In this document: positions 58,964 to 64,000 of the stretch, in pieces
How the letters are laid out: every line of letters begins with the position of its first letter
How positions within the stretch are numbered: the first letter of the stretch is position 1
DNA from: Heterodera schachtii
Taxonomy: Eukaryota; Nematoda; Chromadorea; Rhabditida; Heteroderidae
Length of the DNA stretch: 64,000 bases
Direction of reading: 5' to 3'
NCBI GenBank assembly: GCA_023374025.1
Contig: SIJG01000005.1
Location: forward strand, 704,546-768,545
Translations under genes and position numbers: made by a program
The notes under the pieces: generated by a model
What the model saw: only the letters and a program-made list of their open reading frames with translations
Databases searched by the model: none
Told to the model about the DNA's origin: nothing

Positions 58964-61189
58964 ATAGTCAAAACACTTTAAAATGTCAACATATTTATTT
59001 TGCTAAAGGAACAAATGAGCAATAAAGGATTCTAAATGGATAATAAAGGATAACTTTTTTAAAATTATGCATCGAAAAAAAGATTCACTCGATGAAATTC
59101 TAATCCCGGGATTTAATAAATAAGCAAATATTTTCATGCCGAGAAAGCTATTGGGTTCAACAATAGATATTCATGGAAAGTATAACAAATTCAGTAAAAT
59201 AAAAATGATTGTTGTCGATAAACTATTATATACAAAAAAATATTATTCTTCACCTAAATAAATTATATAGAAATATTTTATCATTTTAAATAAAACATTA
59301 AATAAAAATTTTTTACCATTAAATAAAAACATAGAATGAAAAAATGAAACATTTATATGCTAAATATATTTTATTTCATTAATTAACATTTGTTAGCATA
59401 CATCAAATTTGTACTTAAAAACTAAATACACCAAAGAAAAATAACAAATCTTTACTGCATAAATTTTGAATTAATCACAGGCCTCATTTTATATAAATAG
59501 TGCACTTATTGAATATAAATAAGCAAATGGGCTAAATAAAGAAATATAAAAATTTAAATTTAACAATAATTTGAATATGATATTAAAATAATTTTTTACA
59601 TAAAAGATAATGCATAAAAAAATTCCTTCTTTTTTTCGCAGTAAAATGTATTAATATGATTTAAATATAACAATTAAAAATATAATCACTCTAAAATTAA
59701 CACTACCTTTAATTAGCATCAATGAAAATAATTTAACCGTAAAAATATTTTTAATGTAAGTTGTTCAAAAGTTTGTAGATAACAAGACAAACTTTGCATA
59801 AAAATACCAATTTATTGAAAATTATAATTAAAAGCGCATAAATCGGGAGTAATTAAATTGAAATACCTACAATTTATTGAACATTAAGAAGCATTTTTAA
59901 CAAACAAATTTTCAGTTATATCGAAATGGGAGCTCGCTTTGTTCGGTACTTTAAAATGAAACTAAAATTTAATAAACATATTAAATTTAATATAAAAATT
60001 AAAAAACATGCACTTCAATTTTTTTAAAATCTGAGACAAGACGAAATTGGAAACTCCCAGTAAAAAATAGTATATTAATCATAAATTAATTTTAAATTGA
60101 TGAAAAGGGTAAAAAATTAATTTTTTTTTATAAATGAGTATAAAATAAATACATTAAAACTGATTAAATTCAAATATGTTTGTATAAAAAATGGCTTCTT
60201 TTCAAATATATGAGTCAAAAAAATGTTGGATTATGTGTTGCGTAGAGGAAACGATATTGGCTCGCATGTTCATAATTTCGAACACAAACCAAGATAATTT
60301 ATTTAATATTTATATTTTTAAACACTAATTAGTGAAGAAATTATATTAAACTAAAAATTATAAAACTCGAAAAATATTTAAAAATAACCAATATCCTAAT
60401 TAATATAAAACTTAAAAAAATATCCAACTGACTATTAAAAAAATAATGACAAAGAAAAAAAATTTAAAGTCCCTAGAGATTTTAATTACACTTTTTGTCT
60501 CAAATACTTTCAATATTAAAAAAATAAATAAGATAAAACAGTGCAGATAACTTATGAAGAAATAAAAATCTATAAAAAAAATTCAATATAATAATTTTCA
60601 TTAAAACATGCTATAAAAGGAGTTTAACATACTGCTTCATTAACTGAATAATTAAATTTGTTGAGAAATAAAATGAACTGATTAAAAAGTATTTTTGAAA
60701 AAAAGGAAAGGTTATAATAAATAAAAATTCATATAAAGATTAAAATAAAATAATAAATTAATTTAAAAATTTATAAAAACATACAATGCAAGGGTCAAAC
60801 TACTTAAAAATAAATAAAATATTAAGAAGGACTTTTATACTAAATAAAAATAAAAATAAGGTACATATTTAAGTTATTATATTTCCTAAAATTAAAGTCA
60901 TAAGAAATATATATATTATATATATAAATCATATAAATTACAACAAAAAAGTGAAAAGAACCAAATAAGGATGTGAGCAAATGAAAAGAAATAATTTTAA
61001 TAATAAATACCAGATTTAATCATTAAACATCACAAATTAATTATATAGAATAAACACAATTAAGAGACAGAAAACTAAAAAAAGAAAAGCACATTATAAC
61101 AAACATATAAAAAAGTTTTGAAACCTATTTTGTTCCCATTTTTATAACCCTAAAAAGAAAACCTTAATTTATATGGGTTAATGGGTGCT
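58964..61189. other. AT-rich desert with a few open frames
   Basis: Frames at 59136-59261 (MPRKLLGSTIDIHGKYNK…), 59926 (MGARFVRYFK…, preceded by a good acceptor AAATTTTCAG at 59915) and 60191-60328 (MASFQIYESKKCWIMCCVEE…) are noted. Their lengths are within chance for this composition. A short (AT)n block lies near 60911-60927. Confidence 0.3.
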
Positions 61190-61520
61190 AGGTCAATCCA
61201 AAAAAAAAAACAGTGTGGGCGTTAAAAAAACTCAGTGATTGATTGGTCATTTTCCGGAAGCCGATCGCACCATTTTCGGGGAACAAAAGTGCCTGATCCG
61301 GAACCCGGACTGGCCCGGTTAAGAACAATTTTTTGTTCAGTTTTTCAAGGGCTATCTTTCAGGCCGGGTCCGGTCCTTGATCCATTGACCTGGAGCCCGT
61401 CATGGGTCGGGCACATCTGCCGGAGGACCCTCAGCTTCGCCCCCGACGCTGTCGATGGCCAACCCAAGCTAAGCGTGCCGGTACGAGCAGCGTTTTTTTC
61501 AGTTTTTAGCTTGTAATATT
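61190..61520. repeat. Isolated GC-rich islet, probable repeat
   Basis: About 300 bases well above half G+C are set in DNA near 20% G+C. Motifs CCGGAACCCGGACTGGCCCG and GGCCGGGTCCGGTCC are partly inverse copies. The plus strand has a 93-codon frame from 61235. The minus strand has KNAARTGTLSLGWPSTASGA then KLRVLRQMCPTHDG…, which resembles spurious repeat-derived proteins I recall from cyst and root-knot nematode gene sets. I therefore prefer a dispersed genomic repeat over a gene, but cannot show a second copy here. Confidence 0.45.
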
Positions 61521-62366
61521 AAAATCAGAATAAATTTTAACTGTCGAGAAATTTATTGTGGAAACGACAACCAACGCAAGAATAAACAAAATATTCGAAA
61601 AAGATAAAAAAAGAAAAAGCACATATACAAAATAATAAAAAATAGGTGTGAAACTATTACTCGTATTTTTTATAATTGAAAAAAAAGAAAACCTTAATAA
61701 ACAATGCCAAATACATTCTTAACAAAAGCAAAGATTATAGTGCGCCTATTATTTAGAAATATTGTTATATACAGAAAGTTTGTTTAAAAAATATAAATTA
61801 AAAAGTAACAATATAAATTGGATAAAGAAATTTAGAAATAAAAAATTTAATTTGGTAGACAGTCCACAATTTGACAGTCTTATTTTGTAATATTAAAAAC
61901 TGCGTAAAATTTTAATGCTGAGAAAACTTACTATGGAAGCGTCAAACAATGCAAGAATAAACAAAATTACCAAAAATTTACTGTAATAAACCCCAATTTT
62001 TTAAGTTAAAATTTCCTACAATTAAAGGTGTAAAAACATAATATCAAATCAATGTATATAAATTTTAACAAAACGCTAAGGAATGGATACAACACACTTT
62101 GAATTCTTGTAGTGGGCGAGAAATTAAATTAAATTTTCGAATGAAATAAAATTATTAAATTCTATATTTGAAGCTTAAATAAAATTAAATATTAATCAAA
62201 AAATATAATATCAAAAATTCAATCCGTGGCACTTACAAGAAAATGAAAAATTGCATAATATTCAAACAGAGTCTAGTCAAAAACATTGCCTTATTCATAC
62301 GACAAATGTTTAAACGTTTCACTGCTAATTTAACTGTTTTTCAGCAAGAAAATTTTTAAGCTAAAA
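61521..62366. other. AT-rich desert
   Basis: No gene or element end seen. 62138-62170 (TTCGAATGAAATAAAATTATT and flank) resembles 53085 and 57465, another scrap of the dispersed blocks. Confidence 0.4.
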
Positions 62367-62498
62367 ATGGCTCTTACGGACGAACAAAAAATTTTCATTT
62401 TTAAATGTAAGCAGAAAAATGGACGGACGCCGAATTGCATAAGGAATCGAAGGAACGGCAAGTATAAATATAACAATGATATAAATTTAAACAGCTGA
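62367..62498 (+). pseudogene. Transposase-like N-terminal HTH fragment
   Basis: ATG at 62367: MALTDEQKIFIFKCKQKNGR then TPNCIRNRRNGKYKYNN… to a TGA at 62496. The start resembles the M.L..EQK.FI.K…NGR.P..I opening of the HTH domain found before Tc1/mariner-type DDE transposases in invertebrates. Only the first part of that domain is present, and no DDE catalytic core follows. Preceding TTTTTCAGCAAG could be an acceptor. Likely a transposon remnant. Confidence 0.45.
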
Positions 62499-62561
62499 AG
62501 AGTACAAAGATGAAATCTAAAAAATGGATTCTGGGACATGAGTTGGATTAAAAAAAGGTTT

Positions 62562-62760
62562 ATGAAAAAATTATTACAGCTTAAGCCCGGGGTTAAATTT
62601 CATTCCTTCTCTCTCATGGCCCTAATGAGAGCCGTTTGGGTTAGAGATGCCGCGCTATTGAGGCGTCTGGTTATCGAAAAAAATTTTTTTAAAGAAAGTC
62701 ATTGAGAGACGAAAAAATGTGGCTAATAAAGGATACTTGAAATGGAGGTTTAAATAAAAA
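62562..62760 (+). pseudogene. Coding-like frame with a homopolymer frameshift
   Basis: ATG at 62562: MKKLLQLKPGVKFHSFSLMA then LMRAVWVRDAALLRRLVIEK… to a TGA at 62703. In the next phase, across the AAAAAAATTTTTTT tract, the sequence continues KKVIERRKNVANKGYLKWRF to a stop near 62760. One indel in that tract would join them into about 65 residues. G+C content is high. A further frame FEYATNHVKEEYIKDVSCAM follows at 62820-62885. The proximity to the transposase-like fragment suggests one decayed element or gene; unrecognised. Confidence 0.35.
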
Positions 62761-62888
62761 CTAAATTAATAAACATTTTAAATTATAAAATAAATTAAAC
62801 ATAATAAAAAATATAAATTTGAGTATGCTACTAATCATGTGAAGGAGGAATACATTAAAGATGTATCATGTGCCATGAATAATTAATT

Positions 62889-63639
62889 TTCGGCAGTTTT
62901 TCTAATTTTTTTTTCTTTAGCTGCCTAAAAAATAATTAAATTAAACAAGCATTAAGATTTTCAAATCAATACAATAATTTATTAATTATTAACGCAAATA
63001 AAAGATATTATTATAAGTAAATAACATTTATCACCTATCTCTTGTTATAAATAAAATAATTTAAATAGAAATATAAACACTTTAAACGCATTAAATAATT
63101 CGTGCAAGCGATTTAAGTCACCGTAATATATACGCGAGATCTCAACAATTTGAAAAAAATGAAAAGCAATAATTGTTGCAAATTTTATTTTACAAAATAA
63201 ATATAAGCTTATCTTCCTTTCTAACAGTAGAATAACATATTAAAAAAAATTAAAAACATAAATTAAAAAATTCCGATTATTGTTTTATATTAAATAATTA
63301 TCATTCAAAAATTCGAGGTATCTCATGGATTAATTTTGGCGTTTTGGCACATAAAATTCACTAATTCGTTATTGTTTAAAAACAAATTAGCAAAAATGGA
63401 ACATTTTACCCCCGAGTATCTTCAAATGTATTTGATTTGCTATTATACGGTCCAAAATTAAAAAGAATTAATTTTTCTTGGCATTTTATGCATAAAAACA
63501 CCGAATAAAATTATTTTATACATAATTTACAAAAGGGATAAATAAAAATTATATCAAAAATAAATATTATAAGCAATAATAAAATAATTATTAAAAAAGA
63601 ATAATATAACAAGGAAAACAAATACTACTGTTTAAATTG
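62889..63639. other. AT-rich desert
   Basis: Noncoding. TTTTGGCGTTTTGGCACATA near 63335 resembles the TTTTTGGCAC and TTTTTGGCAAA words at 24735 and 25455. Confidence 0.4.
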
Positions 63640-63860
63640 CGTGTATAAGTAAAATCTAGCGAATGTTAAAAAAATATTATAAAATACTACGAAAAATAAT
63701 ATCTGTTTTTTAATCCGGATCCAAAGGGGAATCAATGAACACGATTATATACATTTTATCAATAAATTACTAATATTTAAAATAAAATTTGACATTGCTA
63801 AAAATTATTTTACATTGCATTTTCAAATTCAAATCGCACCATCACTACTCATAAAGATTG
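63640..63860 (+). repeat. Family A dispersed block, copy 4
   Basis: TAAAATCTAGCGAATGTTAA matches 2941 exactly in its core, and ATAAAATTTGACATT…TTTTACATTGCATTTTCAAAT matches 5260-5310. The middle TTTACATACCT part is missing. Same orientation as the copies at 2.9, 5.0 and 6.3 kb. Confidence 0.6.
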
Positions 63861-64000
63861 TACATCTCTTCACCAAAATACATACATATATGTGCCTCGT
63901 AAAAATAACAAATTAAAAATTAGCCACTGCGATTCATTCGACAAATAAAAGATTATTTTTGCATTTCGTCAATGTATGTTTATTGAAATAAAGTAAATAA
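63861..64000. other. AT-rich window end
   Basis: No feature seen. Confidence 0.5.

Noticed and set aside
62604..62668. Twin hairpins (CTCTCAT/ATGAGAG and GATGCC/GGCGTC) as a structured RNA
   Set aside because: The stems are short and fall inside a coding-like frame (MALMRAVWVRDAALL…); no box motif of snoRNA or tRNA could be assigned.
2700..64000. Dozens of other 40-100-codon open frames across the desert
   Set aside because: By composition (about 80-85% A+T by eye) roughly one codon in ten is a stop, so over both strands of 64 kb about a hundred frames of 45 codons and about thirty of 60 codons are expected by chance. Only those with a GC-rich island, splice signals or a related copy were listed.
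112..64000. Nematode spliced-leader RNA, 5S rRNA or piRNA promoter clusters
   Set aside because: I looked for a GGTTTAATTACCCAAGTTTG-type leader, 5S boxes and repeated CTGTTTCA-type motifs and saw none.

Overview
This window looks like nuclear DNA of a plant-parasitic tylenchid nematode of the cyst/root-knot type (Heteroderidae or Meloidogynidae; genus not resolved). The evidence is: nematode-sized introns (a 45-base intron with a TTTTCAG acceptor at 273-317); a secreted protein made of tandem helix-turn-helix-like repeats (112-1257, minus); a broken member of the large F-box-associated protein family I know from heteroderid gene predictions (about 19808-20344, minus); and extremely A+T-rich DNA between exons with local G+C islands. 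No bacterial operon, rRNA, complete tRNA or CRISPR array is present.

Layout. 1-2.0 kb: the secreted repeat protein gene, then a small frameshifted coding fragment. 2.0-18 kb: A-rich desert with direct-orientation degenerate repeats, one hAT-like remnant (7.33-7.96 kb) and two foldback DNA elements whose inverted ends are minisatellite arrays (9.58-10.15 kb and 14.22-15.07 kb). 18.4-22.4 kb: the only broad G+C-rich gene island, holding the F-box-like pseudogene and several exon-like pieces on both strands. 24.56-34.06 kb: a tandem direct duplication of about 4.7 kb whose copies are nearly identical except for homopolymer indels, a 112-base segment present only in copy 2, and one substitution-rich patch. 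34-64 kb: more desert built from older copies of the same blocks, plus a complete non-autonomous hAT element (46.65-47.42 kb), a tRNA-like sequence (40.11-40.18 kb), a plausible three-exon gene (51.25-51.96 kb), a GC-rich repeat islet (61.2-61.5 kb) and a transposase-like fragment (62.37 kb).

The most unusual aspect is the desert itself. Every dispersed block I could match lies in the same orientation, several keep the same order at distant sites (for example 4.1-7.2 kb versus 53.9-56.4 kb), and the plus strand is A-rich over almost the whole stretch. Embedded in the blocks are short G+C-richer islands that read as small exons, some with splice signals and some with recognisably related peptides in other copies. 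I interpret this as a decayed, repeatedly duplicated gene or exon cassette array. Whether any of it is expressed cannot be settled from sequence alone. Most short open frames here are expected by chance in such DNA, so confidences are deliberately low. Homopolymer indels between the duplicate copies suggest that some frameshifts may be sequencing errors.
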